From the NCBI GenBank assembly GCA_947626755.1, contig CANQTP010000014.1:1-49489 (forward strand): a DNA stretch of 49,489 bases, read 5' to 3'. The translations under genes and the position numbers were made by a program. The notes beneath the pieces were generated by a model. It was not told where the DNA came from, ran no database searches, and worked only from the letters and a program-made list of their open reading frames with translations. Source of the DNA: an uncultured Clostridia bacterium. Lineage in GTDB: Bacteria > Bacillota > Clostridia > Oscillospirales > Ruminococcaceae. The stretch's first letter is position 1; each line of letters opens with the position of its first letter. Of this stretch, positions 7,315 to 18,597 are shown piece by piece.

Positions 7315-10300
7315 TTATACAACTGTTGCCGCAGGAGCGCCGGTGTGTTCGGGGATCGTCTCATTCTTTACGAGCTGAATGTTGTTGTAAACGTCCATGC
7401 CCGTTCCGGCAGGAATAAGCTTACCAATGATAACATTTTCTTTAAGACCCTGGAGATGATCGCTCTTGCCCTTGATAGCCGCATCGGTGAGCGCTCTTGT
7501 AGTCTCTTGGAAAGATGCCGCCGACAGGAAGCTGTCGGAGTTGGAAGACGCCTTCGTGATACCCTGAAGTACGGGAACGGTGGTAACAAGCGAAAGTCCT
7601 TCCTCGCCTGCATCTATGCGCTTCTGAATGTCCGCATTGATCTCGTCTATCTCCCGCTTGTCAACAAGAGAGCCGGGAAGCAGATAGCTTGAACCGCTTT
7701 CGTCCACTTTGACCTTGCGGAGCATCTGACGGACGATAACTTCAATGTGCTTGTCGTTGATGTCAACACCCTGCAAGCCGTAAACTTTCTGAACTTCGGT
7801 AATGATGTAGTTCTGAACAGCCTGCTGACCGTTTACCGCAAGAATGTCTCCCGGGTTCAGCGAACCTTCTGTAAGGGGCGCGCCCTTTTCAACGGTGTCG
7901 CCTTCATGGACTTTGATCTTGTAGCCGTAAGGTACGGGATAATATTCCTCCGCGCCTGTTTCGGCATCGGTTATGATAACATTTCTTATCTTCTTTATCT
8001 CCTCAATGCGGACCGTTCCGCTTATTCTGGAGATTATAGCGCAGTTCTTGGGACGTCTGCTCTCGAAAAGTTCCTCAACACGGGGCAGACCCTGTGTAAT
8101 ATCTTCCGCAGAAGCGATACCGCCTGTGTGGAACGTTCTCATCGTAAGCTGTGTACCCGGTTCACCGATGGACTGCGCCGCAATTACGCCTACAGCTTCA
8201 CCGACTGCAACAAGATTGTTGTTTGTAAGATTTGCACCGTAGCACTTTGCGCAGACTCCGTGCTTTGCCTTGCAGTTCAGAACGGAACGTATCTTTACTC
8301 TTTCAACGCCGCTTTCAACGATCTTCTGCGCGTCCGATTCGGTAATGAGCTTGGTGTGGCTCATAATGAGATCGCCTGTGTTTGGATCGCGGAGATCGTC
8401 AATAAGGTAACGTCCAACAAGACGCGTTTTCAGCGACTCGATGACCTGATTTCCGTTTGTGATGGTGTAAACTTCGATACCTTCTGTAGAACCGCAGTCC
8501 TCTTCGCGGATAATAACGTCCTGAGAAACATCAACAAGACGTCTTGTAAGGTAACCCGAGTCGGCGGTACGCAGAGCGGTGTCCGCAAGACCCTTTCTTG
8601 CACCACGGGAGGAAATGAAGTATTCCAGAATGTTAAGACCTTCACGGTAATTTGCACGGATAGGCATTTCGATGGTAGATCCGGAAGTATTTGCGATAAG
8701 TCCGCGCATTCCCGCCAGCTGACGGATCTGGTTGATACTACCGCGGGCGCCTGAATCCGCCATCATGAAGATAGGATTGTACTTGTCAAGACCGTTCTTC
8801 AGCGCGTCTGTAACTTCGTCCGTAGCCTTGTTCCAGATGTCGATGAACCTCTTGGATTTTTCAGCCGAAGAAATAAATCCTCTCTTGTAAAGCTTGTTTA
8901 TCTTTTCGACCTGTGAATCCGCATCGGCGAGAATATCCTTCTTAGCCGCAGGGATCTCCGCATCGCATACCGCAACGGTTATTGCAGCCTTTGTGGAGAA
9001 CTTGAATCCCAGAGCCTTTACTTTATCAAGAACTTCGGAAGTGGTAGCTGTTCCGTGAATACGGATACATCTTTCGATAATGTCGGAAAGCTGTCCTTTC
9101 TTAACAAGGAAGTCAATTTCAAGATCAAACTGCTTGTCGGAATTAGTCCTGTCAACATATCCCAGATTCTGAGGGATATTTTCGTTGAAGATGATCCTTC
9201 CCACTGTGCATTCGATAAGCTTGGAAACCGTTCTTCCGCCGATGTCCTTGGAGATCCTTACTTTTATGGGAGCGTGTATTGATACCGCGCCTGCGCTGTA
9301 AGCCATAAGTGCTTCATTCACATCGCGGAATACCTTTCCTGCGCCTTTTTCAATATAGTTGCCGTTCTCGTCCTTGTCGTCCTTCTTCATGGTAAGGTAG
9401 TAAGAACCAAGGACCATATCCTGCGAAGGAACTGCAACAGGACGTCCGTCGGAAGGCTTTAACAGGTTGTTTGCCGCAAGCATAAGGAATCTTGCTTCCG
9501 CCTGTGCTTCCGCAGAGAGCGGAAGGTGAACAGCCATCTGGTCGCCGTCAAAGTCCGCATTGTAAGCGGTACAAACCAGCGGGTGAAGTTTCAGCGCACG
9601 TCCTTCAACAAGGATAGGCTCAAACGCCTGAATACCAAGCCTGTGAAGCGTAGGAGCGCGATTCAGCAGAACAGGGTGATCCTTGATGACATTTTCAAGA
9701 GCGTCCCACACATCGTTCTCCGCTCTGTCAACCTTTTTGCGGGCGGATTTGATGTTGTTGGATTTCTGAGTATCCACAAGACGTTTCATAACAAAGGGCT
9801 TGAACAGTTCCAGAGCCATTTCCTTGGGCAGACCGCACTGGAACATTTTCAGCTCAGGACCTACAACGATAACCGAACGTCCCGAATAGTCAACACGTTT
9901 ACCCAGAAGGTTCTGACGGAAACGTCCCTGCTTACCTTTCAGCATATCGGAAAGGGATTTGAGAGCGCGGTTGTTGGGACCTGTAACGGGTCTGCCGTGT
10001 CTGCCGTTGTCGATAAGAGCGTCAACGGCTTCCTGAAGCATTCTCTTTTCATTCCGTATAATGATGTCGGGAGCTTCAAGTTCAAGCATTTTCTTTAAAC
10101 GGTTATTTCTGTTTATAACACGTCTGTAAAGATCGTTAAGATCGGAAGTTCCGTATCTGCCGCCGTCCAGCATTATCATAGGACGGATATCCGGCGGGAT
10201 AACGGGAAGAATGGTTATTACCATCCACTCGGGCTTATTTCCCGAAAGGCGGAACGCTTCAATGATCTCTAATCTTTTCAGCAGCTTTATCTTCTTCTGT

Positions 10301-11280
10301 CCGGGAGGGAGATCCCTGAGTTCCTCTTTCAGTTCGTTTGAAGCCCATACAAGGTTGTTGATCCAGTTTTCCTTGTCGGCAAGTTCGTCAAGTTCGCCGT
10401 TGGTGTTTGCGGCTTCAAGATTTTCAAAGAATTTTCTTTCAATATAGTGAGAGCCTGTATCCACCTTTACGACAGGACCTTTTTCCTCTGCCTGACGGCG
10501 GTTATAGGGAAGTATCTCCTCTTTATACTGTACTCTGGAAATAACATCTCCCACATGGAAAGTTTTCATTTCCAGACCGACTTTTATCTCATAGCTGTCA
10601 ACGCCTTCCTCATCGCCGGGAATTATTTCATAGTAACGCTTTGCAAGGAAATCCTTTATCTTTTCCTCGTCAATTCCCGTTACCTTTTCAAATTCCGCAA
10701 TGCGGCTGCATATGAAATTGTCGTACCTGTCATGGCTGTATTCTTCAAGAAGTTCCTGAATAGCTTCCGCGCCCATTTCGGCAACGAAATCATCTTCATA
10801 CTTCTCGCGCATATCTGCATATTCCTTTTCGGAAAGCAGCTGCTTCTTCTGAAGTTCCGTGTTTCCGGGATCCGTTACGATATATTTGGTAAAATACAGA
10901 ACTTCTTCAAGGCGCTTCTGGGAAACTTCAATTACCTGACCTATCCTCGAAGGCGTACCCTTGAAATACCAGATATGGGAAGCTGGAGCGGCAAGTTCGA
11001 TATGACCCATGCGCTCACGGCGGACTTTTGCCCGTGTTACTTCAACACCGCAGCGGTCGCAGATCTTTCCCTTGAAGCGGATCTTCTTATACTTTCCGCA
11101 GTGACATTCCCAGTCCTTCTGGGGTCCGAAGATCCTTTCGCAGAAAAGTCCGTCACGTTCCGGCTTCTGTGTTCTGTAGTTGATGGTTTCGGGTCTTGTT
11201 ACTTCGCCGTGAGACCAGTCCAGTATCTGTTCTGGGGAAGCAAGCCCGATCTTTATAGATTCAAAGGTATTGAATTCCAA
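7315..11280 (-). CDS. rpoC: RNA polymerase subunit beta'
   Basis: This is the 1321-residue large catalytic subunit of RNA polymerase. The N terminus shows Ile-Lys-Ile-Gly-Leu-Ala-Ser and the first zinc site (Cys-His-Cys-Gly ... Cys-Asp-Arg-Cys-Gly, residues ~65-85). The catalytic magnesium loop Asn-Ala-Asp-Phe-Asp-Gly-Asp is at about residue 574, and the second zinc site (Cys-Gly-Ser, then Cys-x6-Cys-x2-Cys) is in the C-terminal third. The start is taken as TTG at 11280 with AAGGAG 8 bases upstream; the GTG at 11289 sits inside that ribosome binding site and is less likely. It follows rpoB by about 90 bases and is the last gene of the unit. Confidence 0.97.
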   Translation of the reverse strand: MEFNTFESIKIGLASPEQILDWSHGEVTRPETINYRTQKPERDGLFCERIFGPQKDWECHCGKYKKIRFKGKICDRCGVEVTRAKVRRERMGHIELAAPASHIWYFKGTPSRIGQVIEVSQKRLEEVLYFTKYIVTDPGNTELQKKQLLSEKEYADMREKYEDDFVAEMGAEAIQELLEEYSHDRYDNFICSRIAEFEKVTGIDEEKIKDFLAKRYYEIIPGDEEGVDSYEIKVGLEMKTFHVGDVISRVQYKEEILPYNRRQAEEKGPVVKVDTGSHYIERKFFENLEAANTNGELDELADKENWINNLVWASNELKEELRDLPPGQKKIKLLKRLEIIEAFRLSGNKPEWMVITILPVIPPDIRPMIMLDGGRYGTSDLNDLYRRVINRNNRLKKMLELEAPDIIIRNEKRMLQEAVDALIDNGRHGRPVTGPNNRALKSLSDMLKGKQGRFRQNLLGKRVDYSGRSVIVVGPELKMFQCGLPKEMALELFKPFVMKRLVDTQKSNNIKSARKKVDRAENDVWDALENVIKDHPVLLNRAPTLHRLGIQAFEPILVEGRALKLHPLVCTAYNADFDGDQMAVHLPLSAEAQAEARFLMLAANNLLKPSDGRPVAVPSQDMVLGSYYLTMKKDDKDENGNYIEKGAGKVFRDVNEALMAYSAGAVSIHAPIKVRISKDIGGRTVSKLIECTVGRIIFNENIPQNLGYVDRTNSDKQFDLEIDFLVKKGQLSDIIERCIRIHGTATTSEVLDKVKALGFKFSTKAAITVAVCDAEIPAAKKDILADADSQVEKINKLYKRGFISSAEKSKRFIDIWNKATDEVTDALKNGLDKYNPIFMMADSGARGSINQIRQLAGMRGLIANTSGSTIEMPIRANYREGLNILEYFISSRGARKGLADTALRTADSGYLTRRLVDVSQDVIIREEDCGSTEGIEVYTITNGNQVIESLKTRLVGRYLIDDLRDPNTGDLIMSHTKLITESDAQKIVESGVERVKIRSVLNCKAKHGVCAKCYGANLTNNNLVAVGEAVGVIAAQSIGEPGTQLTMRTFHTGGIASAEDITQGLPRVEELFESRRPKNCAIISRISGTVRIEEIKKIRNVIITDAETGAEEYYPVPYGYKIKVHEGDTVEKGAPLTEGSLNPGDILAVNGQQAVQNYIITEVQKVYGLQGVDINDKHIEVIVRQMLRKVKVDESGSSYLLPGSLVDKREIDEINADIQKRIDAGEEGLSLVTTVPVLQGITKASSNSDSFLSAASFQETTRALTDAAIKGKSDHLQGLKENVIIGKLIPAGTGMDVYNNIQLVKNETIPEHTGAPAATVV

Positions 11281-11325
11281 ATATAACACTCCTTTTAAAG
11301 GTTGATCGTTTCATTCAGAAATGAA

Positions 11326-11352
11326 GTCCCGTCCCGCATTTTCACACGGGAC
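11326..11352 (-). other. Hairpin between rpoB and rpoC
   Basis: A 7-bp stem GTCCCGT / ACGGGAC with a 13-base loop occupies the space between the two genes. There is no T-run after it on the minus strand, so it is more likely an mRNA stability or processing element than a terminator. Confidence 0.4.
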
Positions 11353-11369
11353 GAAACAGAGTGTCTGCA

Positions 11370-14300
11370 TCAGATCAGGTCGTCGTCGCCGTCATAGGAG
11401 AAGTCGCTTTCTCCGCCTGTTTCGCCGTCCTCATCATCATCTTCATCATCGCCGAAACTGTCGAAGCCGTCCTCTTCATCGTCATCATCTTCGTCGTCAT
11501 CGTCCTCAATGAGGAAATCTTCATCAAATTCTCTTTCGTCAATGATGGTATCCATATCCTCAATATCGGAAACAGGCTGCGGGATAATATCGTCCTCGTC
11601 CTCAAAGCTCTGTTTAAGGTCGATCTCCTCATTGTTTCCGTCAAGGACTTTAACGTCCAGACCAAGGGACTGGAGTTCCTTGACAAGTACCTTGAAGGAT
11701 TCGGGGATACCCGGCTTAGGAACGTTCTGACCCTTTACTATAGCTTCGTAAGTCTTTACACGTCCTACCGTATCGTCCGACTTGACGGTAAGGATCTCCT
11801 GCAAAGTATAAGCTGCGCCGTAAGCTTCCAGAGCCCAAACTTCCATTTCACCGAAACGCTGACCGCCGAACTGTGCTTTACCGCCCAGAGGCTGTTGAGT
11901 TACCAGCGAATAAGGTCCTACCGAACGTGCGTGGATCTTATCGTCAACAAGGTGGTGGAGTTTGAGATAGTACATATATCCCACTGTAACGGGATTGTCG
12001 AACTTATCGCCTGTACGTCCGTCATAAAGAACGGTCTTTCCGTCCTCGCTCATTCCTGCCGCCTTGAAGCACTCGCGGATATCGTCCTCGTGAGCGCCGT
12101 CAAATACGGGAGTCATGATCTTCCAGCCAAGTTTCTTTGCTGCCATTCCGAGGTGGACTTCAAGCACCTGACCGATGTTCATACGTGAAGGAACGCCCAG
12201 CGGGTTAAGAACGATGTCCAGCGGAGTTCCGTCAGGCAGGAAAGGCATATCCTCGGATTTGAGGATTCTGGAAACAACACCCTTGTTTCCGTGACGTCCC
12301 GCCATTTTGTCGCCCACGGAAATTTTACGCTTCTGGGCAATGTAGCAGCGGACAAGCATATTTACTCCCGGAGCAAGTTCCTCTGAGTTTTCTCTTGTAA
12401 ATACTTTTACATCAATGATAACGCCTGCTTCGCCATGGGGAACTTTCAGGGAGTTGTCCCTTACTTCCCTTGCCTTTTCGCCGAATATTGCTCGGAGAAG
12501 TCTTTCCTCGGCGGTGAGTTCTGTTTCGCCCTTCGGCGTTACCTTTCCGACGAGAATGTCGCCCGCACGCACTTCCGCGCCAATGCGGATAATTCCCCTG
12601 TCGTCAAGGTCTTTGAGAGCGTCCTCGCCCACGTTGGGAATGTCTCTTGTGATCTCTTCGGGTCCCAGTTTTGTGTCGCGGGACTCTATCTCGTATTCTT
12701 CGATATGCACCGAAGTGTATATATCTTCACGGACAACGCGTTCGTTAAGAAGAACGGCGTCCTCGTAGTTGTAGCCTTCCCATGTCATGAAGCCGATAAG
12801 GGCATTCTTGCCGATGGAAATTTCACCGTTGCTTGTAGCAGGACCGTCCGCAAGCACCTGACCTACGGTAACTCTTTCGCCCTTATCAACGATAGGACGC
12901 TGATTTATGCAAGTCCCTTGGTTGGAACGCTTGAATTTTATGAGCTTGTAGGTGTGTGTCGCGCCTGTTCCCTCTTTGATAACGACTTCATCTGCGGAAA
13001 CGCGTTCCACAACGCCGTCATGCTTGGAGATCACGCATACTCCCGAGTCAACTGCGGATTTGTACTCCATGCCTGTTCCGACGATAGGAGCTTCCGTTTT
13101 AAGGAGCGGAACTGCCTGACGCTGCATATTCGCACCCATAAGAGCACGGTTCGCATCATCGTTTTCAAGGAACGGTATCATAGCCGTTGCAATGGAAACT
13201 ACCATTTTCGGGGAAACGTCCATATAGTCGATCCGTTCACGCTCACATTCAAGTATCTGATCGCGGCAGCGGGCATTTACGATAGGACGTGCAAACTTTC
13301 CGTCCTCTGTAAGAGGTTCGTTAGCCTGTGCAACGGTGTAATTGTCCTCAACGTCAGCGGTCATGTAAACCACTTCATCGGTAACAACGCCTGTTGCCTT
13401 GTCAACTTTCCTGTAAGGAGCTTCAATGAATCCGTACTCATTTATGCGGGCAAAAGAAGCCAGATAGGAGATAAGTCCGATGTTAGGACCTTCAGGAGTT
13501 TCGATAGGACACATTCTTCCGTAGTGGGAATAGTGAACGTCACGGACTTCAAATCCCGCGCGGTCACGGGAAAGACCGCCCGGTCCCAGTGCGGAAAGAC
13601 GTCTCTTGTGCGTAAGTTCCGCAAGAGGGTTAGTCTGATCCATGAACTGTGACAGCGGAGAAGATCCGAAAAATTCTTTTATAGCCGCCGTGATAGGACG
13701 GATATTTATAAGCGACTGAGCGGTGATGTTGGTCAGATCCTGAGCCTGAATGTTCATTCTCTCGCGGATAACGCGTTCCATTCTGGAAAAGCCGATCCTG
13801 AACTGATTCTGGAGAAGTTCGCCTACAGAGCGGATACGTCTGTTTCCCAGATGGTCGATGTCGTCCACCTGACCTACGCCTTCGCAAAGGTTTATAAAAT
13901 AGCTTATCGAAGCATATATATCATCAAGGATAATGTGTTTGGGAACGAGATCATCGGCGCGGGTCTTTACCATTTCTTCGATCTCCTCTTCATCGGAAGC
14001 GGAATCGAGTATCTCCCTGAGGACGGGGAAATGCACCTTTTCGTTTATGCCGTACTTGGCAGGATCGAACTTTACATAGGGGGCAATGTCAACCATGCGG
14101 TTTCCTATTACCTTTATCTCCCTTTCCTCAACGCTGTGAGTGGTCTCGCCCGTAGGAGTGGTAAATGTTTCCTTGTGTTCAACTCTGAGCCATACTTCTC
14201 CAACGCCTGCCTGCTCGATCTTGACAGCCTTTTCATAGGTGATAAGTTCGCCTTCTTCGGCAAGTATCTCGCCTGTAGAAGGGTCGGCAACGGGTCTTGA

Positions 14301-15179
14301 AACGTAATGACCGCTTATTCTGGAACTTACGCCCAGTTTCTTGTTGTATTTGTAGCGTCCGAAACGCGCAAGATCATATCTTTTAGCATCAAAGAACAGT
14401 CCGTTGAGATGTCCCTCAGCGCTTTCCACCGTAGGAGGCTCGCCGGGGCGGAGCTTTTTGTAAACTTCAAGGAGAGCTTCCTCTCTGTTCTTGGTGCTGT
14501 CCTTCTGGAGTATGGTCTGGGTAAGTCTTTCGTCCGAGCCGAAAAACTCCTCTATTTCAACGTCCGTGCCGCAGCCGAGGGCGCGGATAAATGTTGTAAG
14601 AGGGATCTTTCTGTTTTTGTCGATCCTTACATAAGAGACATCGTTTGAATCCATTTCGTATTCAAGCCATGCGCCCCTGTTAGGAATGACGGTCGCCTTG
14701 AAAAGGTCCTTGCCTGTCTTATCCTTTTCAAACGCATAGTAAACGCCGGGGGAACGCACCAATTGAGAAACGATAACACGCTCTGCACCGTTGATAACGA
14801 AAGTGCCGCTTTCGGTCATGAGCGGCAATTCGCCCATAAACACCTTGCTGTCTCCCTTGATCTCGCCGCGTTCCTTAGTCCACAGAACGGTCTCGACTCT
14901 CAGGGGAGCAGCGTAGGTAACATCGCGTTCCTTGCATTCTGCAACGGTATATTTCGGCGTTTCGTCGATAGAATAGCCCACGAAGCTGAGCGAAATATTG
15001 CCGTTATAGTCCGTGATAGTGGATACGTCACGGAACACCTCTTTAAGTCCCTCATCAAGAAACCATTCATAGGATTTCTTCTGCACCTCAATAAGATTCG
15101 GCATTTCAAGAGCCTCGTTTATCTTTCCGAAGCTCATTCGCGTGGTCTTACCGAGCTGCACCGGCTTGACATTCACCAT
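11370..15179 (-). CDS. rpoB: RNA polymerase subunit beta
   Basis: This 1269-residue protein has the full set of beta-subunit landmarks. They include the rifampicin-pocket region ([11 protein letters not shown], then [10 protein letters not shown]), Glu-Gly-Pro-Asn-Ile-Gly-Leu, and the C-terminal [15 protein letters not shown] clamp motif. Ser and His at the common rifampicin sites look like wild type. The start is ATG at 15179 with AAGGAGGG; the frame stays open to 15371 but that part is leader. The protein ends in about 80 residues dominated by Asp and Glu, including a run of more than ten consecutive acids, well beyond the short acidic end seen in many clostridial RpoB. Confidence 0.97.
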   Translation of the reverse strand: MVNVKPVQLGKTTRMSFGKINEALEMPNLIEVQKKSYEWFLDEGLKEVFRDVSTITDYNGNISLSFVGYSIDETPKYTVAECKERDVTYAAPLRVETVLWTKERGEIKGDSKVFMGELPLMTESGTFVINGAERVIVSQLVRSPGVYYAFEKDKTGKDLFKATVIPNRGAWLEYEMDSNDVSYVRIDKNRKIPLTTFIRALGCGTDVEIEEFFGSDERLTQTILQKDSTKNREEALLEVYKKLRPGEPPTVESAEGHLNGLFFDAKRYDLARFGRYKYNKKLGVSSRISGHYVSRPVADPSTGEILAEEGELITYEKAVKIEQAGVGEVWLRVEHKETFTTPTGETTHSVEEREIKVIGNRMVDIAPYVKFDPAKYGINEKVHFPVLREILDSASDEEEIEEMVKTRADDLVPKHIILDDIYASISYFINLCEGVGQVDDIDHLGNRRIRSVGELLQNQFRIGFSRMERVIRERMNIQAQDLTNITAQSLINIRPITAAIKEFFGSSPLSQFMDQTNPLAELTHKRRLSALGPGGLSRDRAGFEVRDVHYSHYGRMCPIETPEGPNIGLISYLASFARINEYGFIEAPYRKVDKATGVVTDEVVYMTADVEDNYTVAQANEPLTEDGKFARPIVNARCRDQILECERERIDYMDVSPKMVVSIATAMIPFLENDDANRALMGANMQRQAVPLLKTEAPIVGTGMEYKSAVDSGVCVISKHDGVVERVSADEVVIKEGTGATHTYKLIKFKRSNQGTCINQRPIVDKGERVTVGQVLADGPATSNGEISIGKNALIGFMTWEGYNYEDAVLLNERVVREDIYTSVHIEEYEIESRDTKLGPEEITRDIPNVGEDALKDLDDRGIIRIGAEVRAGDILVGKVTPKGETELTAEERLLRAIFGEKAREVRDNSLKVPHGEAGVIIDVKVFTRENSEELAPGVNMLVRCYIAQKRKISVGDKMAGRHGNKGVVSRILKSEDMPFLPDGTPLDIVLNPLGVPSRMNIGQVLEVHLGMAAKKLGWKIMTPVFDGAHEDDIRECFKAAGMSEDGKTVLYDGRTGDKFDNPVTVGYMYYLKLHHLVDDKIHARSVGPYSLVTQQPLGGKAQFGGQRFGEMEVWALEAYGAAYTLQEILTVKSDDTVGRVKTYEAIVKGQNVPKPGIPESFKVLVKELQSLGLDVKVLDGNNEEIDLKQSFEDEDDIIPQPVSDIEDMDTIIDEREFDEDFLIEDDDDEDDDDEEDGFDSFGDDEDDDEDGETGGESDFSYDGDDDLI

Positions 15180-15257
15180 AGTCGGGTCCCTCCTTATAAT
15201 TTTGCGGGAATGTTTCCGAAAAAATTTTATCGGAACTGTTGCAATTCTGCCGTCAAT

Positions 15258-15349
15258 ATGATATACTATATAAATAGCATCGTCAAAACGGCATAAAATC
15301 ACATTATGATACAGTATATAATTATACCACAACAAGCAATACTTGTCAA
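15258..15349 (-). promoter_or_regulatory. rpoB promoters P1 and possible P2
   Basis: P1 is close to consensus on the minus strand: TTGACA at 15344-15349, 17-base spacer, TATAAT at 15321-15326. A second candidate further downstream has TTGACG at 15281-15286, 17 bases, then TATCAT at 15258-15263. P1 leaves a leader of about 140 bases before the rpoB ATG. I see no L10-type leader here because the ribosomal protein genes are not adjacent. Confidence 0.75.
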
Positions 15350-15444
15350 GAACTTTTTTTGGATTTTTCAATTTTTTTCAAATTTTAATAGTCTGCCCGA
15401 AAATTCCCTTCAAAATGTGCCAAAAAACAATAATTTTCCACAAA

Positions 15445-15476
15445 AAAGCCTTGTCCCGTACATGGGGCAAGGCTTT
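15445..15476 (-). terminator. Terminator after the ComM-like gene
   Basis: A 13-bp stem (AAAGCCTTG... / ...CAAGGCTTT, one G-T pair) with a 6-base loop lies 3 bases past the stop codon and is followed by TTTTTTG on the minus strand. Confidence 0.85.
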
Positions 15477-15479
15477 GTG

Positions 15480-17006
15480 TTATCTGCCATTCCAGTATTT
15501 CCTGTCAAGGCTGCGGAACTGCACAGCCTGTGCAACATGGGGCTTGTCAATAATCTCCGAACCGTCCATATCCGCGATCGTCCTTGCAACTTTCAGGATA
15601 CGATCATATGCCCTTGCGGAAAGTCCCATCTTCTCAAAAACATTTTTAAGCATTTCGGTAGCCTTTTCAGTCATTTTGCAGACTTCGGGAAGAATATCCG
15701 CGGTCATATCCGCATTGCAGGTTATCCCCGTACCCCTGAACCGCTTGTTCTGTATCTCGCGGGCAGCCTGCACGCGTTCCCGTATCTTCGCGGAACTTTC
15801 CTCCTTTTCGGAAGAATTTATATGTTCAAATTCCACAGGCGGAACTTCTATATGTATGTCAAATCTGTCTAGCAGCGGTCCGCTTATTTTGGAAATATAT
15901 GTTTCCCGCTTGCTGCCGCAGATACACTCTCTTGTGGGGTGTCCGTAATAGCCGCAGGGACAGGGGTTCATTGCCGCTATAAGCATGAATGAACACGGAT
16001 AAGTCACCGTTCCTGCCGCACGGGATATGGTAACTTTCCCGTCCTCAAGGGGCTGACGGAGAATTTCCAGCGTCTGGCGGCTGAATTCGGGAAGCTCGTC
16101 CAGAAACAGCACACCATTGTGGGCAAGGGAAATTTCCCCAGGCTTGGGAACAGTTCCTCCGCCTGCAAGTCCCGCCGCCGATATAGTATGATGGGGACTT
16201 CTGAAAGGTCTCTTTGTAACAAGGGGCGAATGCTTGTCCACAAGTCCGCTTATGGAATGGATATTTGTGGTTTCAACAGATTCCTCAAATGTCATTTCGG
16301 GAAGGATCGTTGGAATGCGTTTTGCAAGCATTGATTTTCCCGAACCGGGACTGCCTATCATCAGGACATTGTGTCCGCCTGCCGCGGCATATTCAAGAGC
16401 TTTCTTTGCGGCGTACTGTCCTTTCACGTCCGCAAAATCCACACTGTCAAAACGTTCTTCGGGTCTTATAACATATTTATTCTGAGGAAGTATCACCGAT
16501 TCCCTTTCAAAATGCTTTATAAGCTCCTTTGTGTTTTCAACTCCGTAAATGTTTATCCCGTCCACAACACTTGCTTCGTAAGCATTCTCCGCAGGAACAA
16601 ATACATTTTCAAATCCCTCTTTGCGGGCAAGCAGAACCATGGGAAGAACGCCGTTTACAGGTCTTACATCGCCGTTGAGGGCAAGTTCTCCGATAAATGC
16701 TGTTTTGGAAATATCCTCGTCAATATTCCCCGTCACGCAGAGCATTGCCATGAAAATCGCCAGATCGTGAACGCTTCCCGATTTTTTGGCATCGGCAGGA
16801 GCAAGATTCACCGTTACTCTTGCCAGCGGGAAAGTCAGTCCCGACGAACGCATTGCAGAGCGGATACGTTCCCTGCCTTCTTTGACCACCGTGTCCGCCA
16901 GTCCGAAAATGTCAAATGACGGAGTACCCCTGCTTGTTTCCACTTCCACTTCAACGGAAAAGGCATTCAGCCCGAAAAGTCCAAGGCTCCTGACCTTTGC
17001 ATACAT
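15480..17006 (-). CDS. YifB/ComM family magnesium-chelatase-like AAA+ ATPase
   Basis: This 508-residue protein matches the YifB/ComM family. An N-terminal Lon-protease-like ChlI domain (residues ~1-170, starting Met-Tyr-Ala-Lys-Val) is followed by an AAA+ core with Walker A Gly-Ser-Pro-Gly-Ser-Gly-Lys-Ser near 218, Walker B Leu-Phe-Leu-Asp-Glu near 295, and the Cys-Pro-Cys-Gly-Tyr-Tyr-Gly ... Cys-Ile-Cys zinc-like cluster near 345. A C-terminal helical domain with Arg-Ala-Tyr-Asp-Arg completes it. In Gram-negative bacteria ComM is a branch-migration helicase for natural transformation; in Firmicutes its role is less clear. The start chosen is ATG at 17006, 10 bases after AAGGA; a TTG at 17012 is too close to the ribosome binding site. 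It begins 2 bases after the hydrolase stop (coupled). Confidence 0.92.
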   Translation of the reverse strand: MYAKVRSLGLFGLNAFSVEVEVETSRGTPSFDIFGLADTVVKEGRERIRSAMRSSGLTFPLARVTVNLAPADAKKSGSVHDLAIFMAMLCVTGNIDEDISKTAFIGELALNGDVRPVNGVLPMVLLARKEGFENVFVPAENAYEASVVDGINIYGVENTKELIKHFERESVILPQNKYVIRPEERFDSVDFADVKGQYAAKKALEYAAAGGHNVLMIGSPGSGKSMLAKRIPTILPEMTFEESVETTNIHSISGLVDKHSPLVTKRPFRSPHHTISAAGLAGGGTVPKPGEISLAHNGVLFLDELPEFSRQTLEILRQPLEDGKVTISRAAGTVTYPCSFMLIAAMNPCPCGYYGHPTRECICGSKRETYISKISGPLLDRFDIHIEVPPVEFEHINSSEKEESSAKIRERVQAAREIQNKRFRGTGITCNADMTADILPEVCKMTEKATEMLKNVFEKMGLSARAYDRILKVARTIADMDGSEIIDKPHVAQAVQFRSLDRKYWNGR

Positions 17007-17008
17007 AG

Positions 17009-17959
17009 TCAATCATTCCTTTCGATGCCGTCAATGTGGGAATTGAGCCACGACAGTATATCTTCATAGACTTCCGCGCGGTTAGTTTCGTTAAGAAGTT
17101 CATGCCTTGCGCCGCTGTAAAGTTTCAGTTCAAGATCGTCAAAGCCCTCGGCATTCAGCACATCGAAAACTTCCTGCGGTCCTTTGCCGTAATTCCCGAT
17201 AGGATCGTCCGTGCCGCTGCATATCAGCACCGGAAGGTCTTTTTCAAGCTTTTTCGCCCAGTTTTTATCCGAAACATAGCTTACAAGGAAAAGCAGATCG
17301 GAATATGCCCGCATTGTAAAGTGGAAATTACACAGTGGGTCATTTTCGTATGCCGAAACGATCTCCTCATCGCGGGAGATCCATGAATATTCACTGGCAG
17401 GCTCTTCAATTTTCCTGTTGTTAAGTCCGAAGATAAGTTCGTCCACGGCTTTGGAGCGGTAGTGACTGCCTTTTATTTTTGAAAGAGATCTTGTAAGAAC
17501 GATTCCCGCGTCCGTTCCGACTTTGGTATTAAGCGTTCCCAGCAAAACCGCTCCGCTGTAAAGGAAATCGAATTTTGCAAGCACGGTGCGGACAACCAGA
17601 GAACCCATGCTGTGTCCGATGATATAGAACGGGATCCGATGATCCTGAGCTTTCATTATCTTGCTCATATGAACGGTGTCCTTTGCAAGGAATTGCCAGC
17701 CCCGCTCTTCCGCGAAGAATCCTAATTTCTCCTCATTTCCCGCCGTAGTGCCGTGCCCGAGCTGATCGTGACAGCAGACAGTTATCCCGTTTGCACAAAG
17801 GAAACTTATAAAATCCTCATATCTGCCGCAGTATTCGCACATTCCGTGAACTATCTGAACGACAGCTTTCGGCTCGCAAAGCGGCTTATAAATATAGTAT
17901 GCCACATCATCGATCCCGTTTGAACTTGGAAACGTTCCGCATTCTTTTGTGTAATTCAT
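17009..17959 (-). CDS. Alpha/beta hydrolase, monoacylglycerol-lipase-like
   Basis: This 316-residue serine hydrolase is of the 'Hydrolase_4' type. The oxyanion strand His-Gly-Met-Cys-Glu-Tyr is near residue 38, the nucleophile elbow Gly-His-Ser-Met-Gly-Ser near 115, an acidic Asp in Ser-Gly-Thr-Asp-Asp-Pro-Ile-Gly near 255, and the catalytic His in Gly-Ala-Arg-His-Glu-Leu-Leu near 285. There is no signal peptide, so it is cytoplasmic. Family members cleave monoacylglycerols or lysophospholipids; the substrate here is not readable. AGGAGAG precedes the ATG. It lies between the second Rpn locus (16 bases upstream) and the ComM-like gene, all on one probable transcript. Confidence 0.9.
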   Translation of the reverse strand: MNYTKECGTFPSSNGIDDVAYYIYKPLCEPKAVVQIVHGMCEYCGRYEDFISFLCANGITVCCHDQLGHGTTAGNEEKLGFFAEERGWQFLAKDTVHMSKIMKAQDHRIPFYIIGHSMGSLVVRTVLAKFDFLYSGAVLLGTLNTKVGTDAGIVLTRSLSKIKGSHYRSKAVDELIFGLNNRKIEEPASEYSWISRDEEIVSAYENDPLCNFHFTMRAYSDLLFLVSYVSDKNWAKKLEKDLPVLICSGTDDPIGNYGKGPQEVFDVLNAEGFDDLELKLYSGARHELLNETNRAEVYEDILSWLNSHIDGIERND

Positions 17960-17975
17960 AGCAATCTCTCCTAAT

Positions 17976-18275
17976 TTATAGATTCAGTATCCTGTTGATC
18001 TCCTCTTCCGTCATTCCCGAAAGCCTTAACTTTGAAATGATCGCCGCCCGCTCCTCGTCACGTCCGATCTTGACGCCTTCCTGACGCCCGATCTTCACGC
18101 CTTCCTGACGCCCGATCTTCACGCCCTCCTGACGTCCGATCTTTAATCCCTCATTCTTGGCGGTGTCCAGTGAGGACATCATGTCAAGCAGTGATTTTTC
18201 ACGCCAACGGGCAAGTTCGCGGGTCTTTGTGTCATCGCTCATGTCAAAAGTAATGTTTACCGACATATTTATCAC
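17976..18275 (-). CDS. Stand-alone Rpn C-terminal tail of the second locus (candidate antitoxin)
   Basis: This 99-residue protein (96 if ATG 18266 is used instead of GTG 18275) repeats the C-terminal region of the Rpn protein just upstream: Asp-Met-Ser-Asp-Asp-Thr-Lys-Thr-Arg-Glu-Leu-Ala through Lys-Ile-Gly-Arg-Gln-Glu-Gly-Val repeats to the shared end Glu-Glu-Ile-Asn-Arg-Ile-Leu-Asn-Leu. It starts 4 bases after the upstream TAA without its own strong ribosome binding site, so it probably depends on reinitiation. The duplication junction falls in AAAACGGT, the bases just before the internal start of the full gene. Same layout as at 233-842 but with an unrelated tail sequence. The role is inferred to be an RpnS-like inhibitor. 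Confidence 0.7.
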   Translation of the reverse strand: MINMSVNITFDMSDDTKTRELARWREKSLLDMMSSLDTAKNEGLKIGRQEGVKIGRQEGVKIGRQEGVKIGRDEERAAIISKLRLSGMTEEEINRILNL

Positions 18276-18279
18276 CGTT

Positions 18280-18597
18280 TTATAGATTCAGTATCCTGTT
18301 GATCTCCTCTTCCGTCATTCCCGAAAGCCTTAACTTTGAAATGATCGCAGCTCGCTCCTCGTCGCGTCCTTCCTGACGCCCGATCTTCACGCCCTCCTGA
18401 CGCCCGATCTTCACGCCCTCCTGACGTCCGATCTTAACGCCCTCCTGACGTCCGATCTTTAATCCCTCATTCTTGGCGGTATCCAGTGAGGACATCATAT
18501 CAAGCAGTGATTTTTCACGCCAGCGGGCAAGTTCGCGGGTCTTTGTGTCATCGCTCATGTCAAAAACAATATTTACAGCTCTATCCATAATATCCAT
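18280..18597 (-). other. Intragenic start producing a short Rpn tail protein, second locus
   Basis: The in-frame ATG at 18597-18595 (codon 194) is preceded by GTGAGGG at 18606-18612 with 8 bases between. Its product is a 105-residue tail. The position is nearly the same as in the first locus (codon 190), directly after the nuclease domain. Confidence 0.55.
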
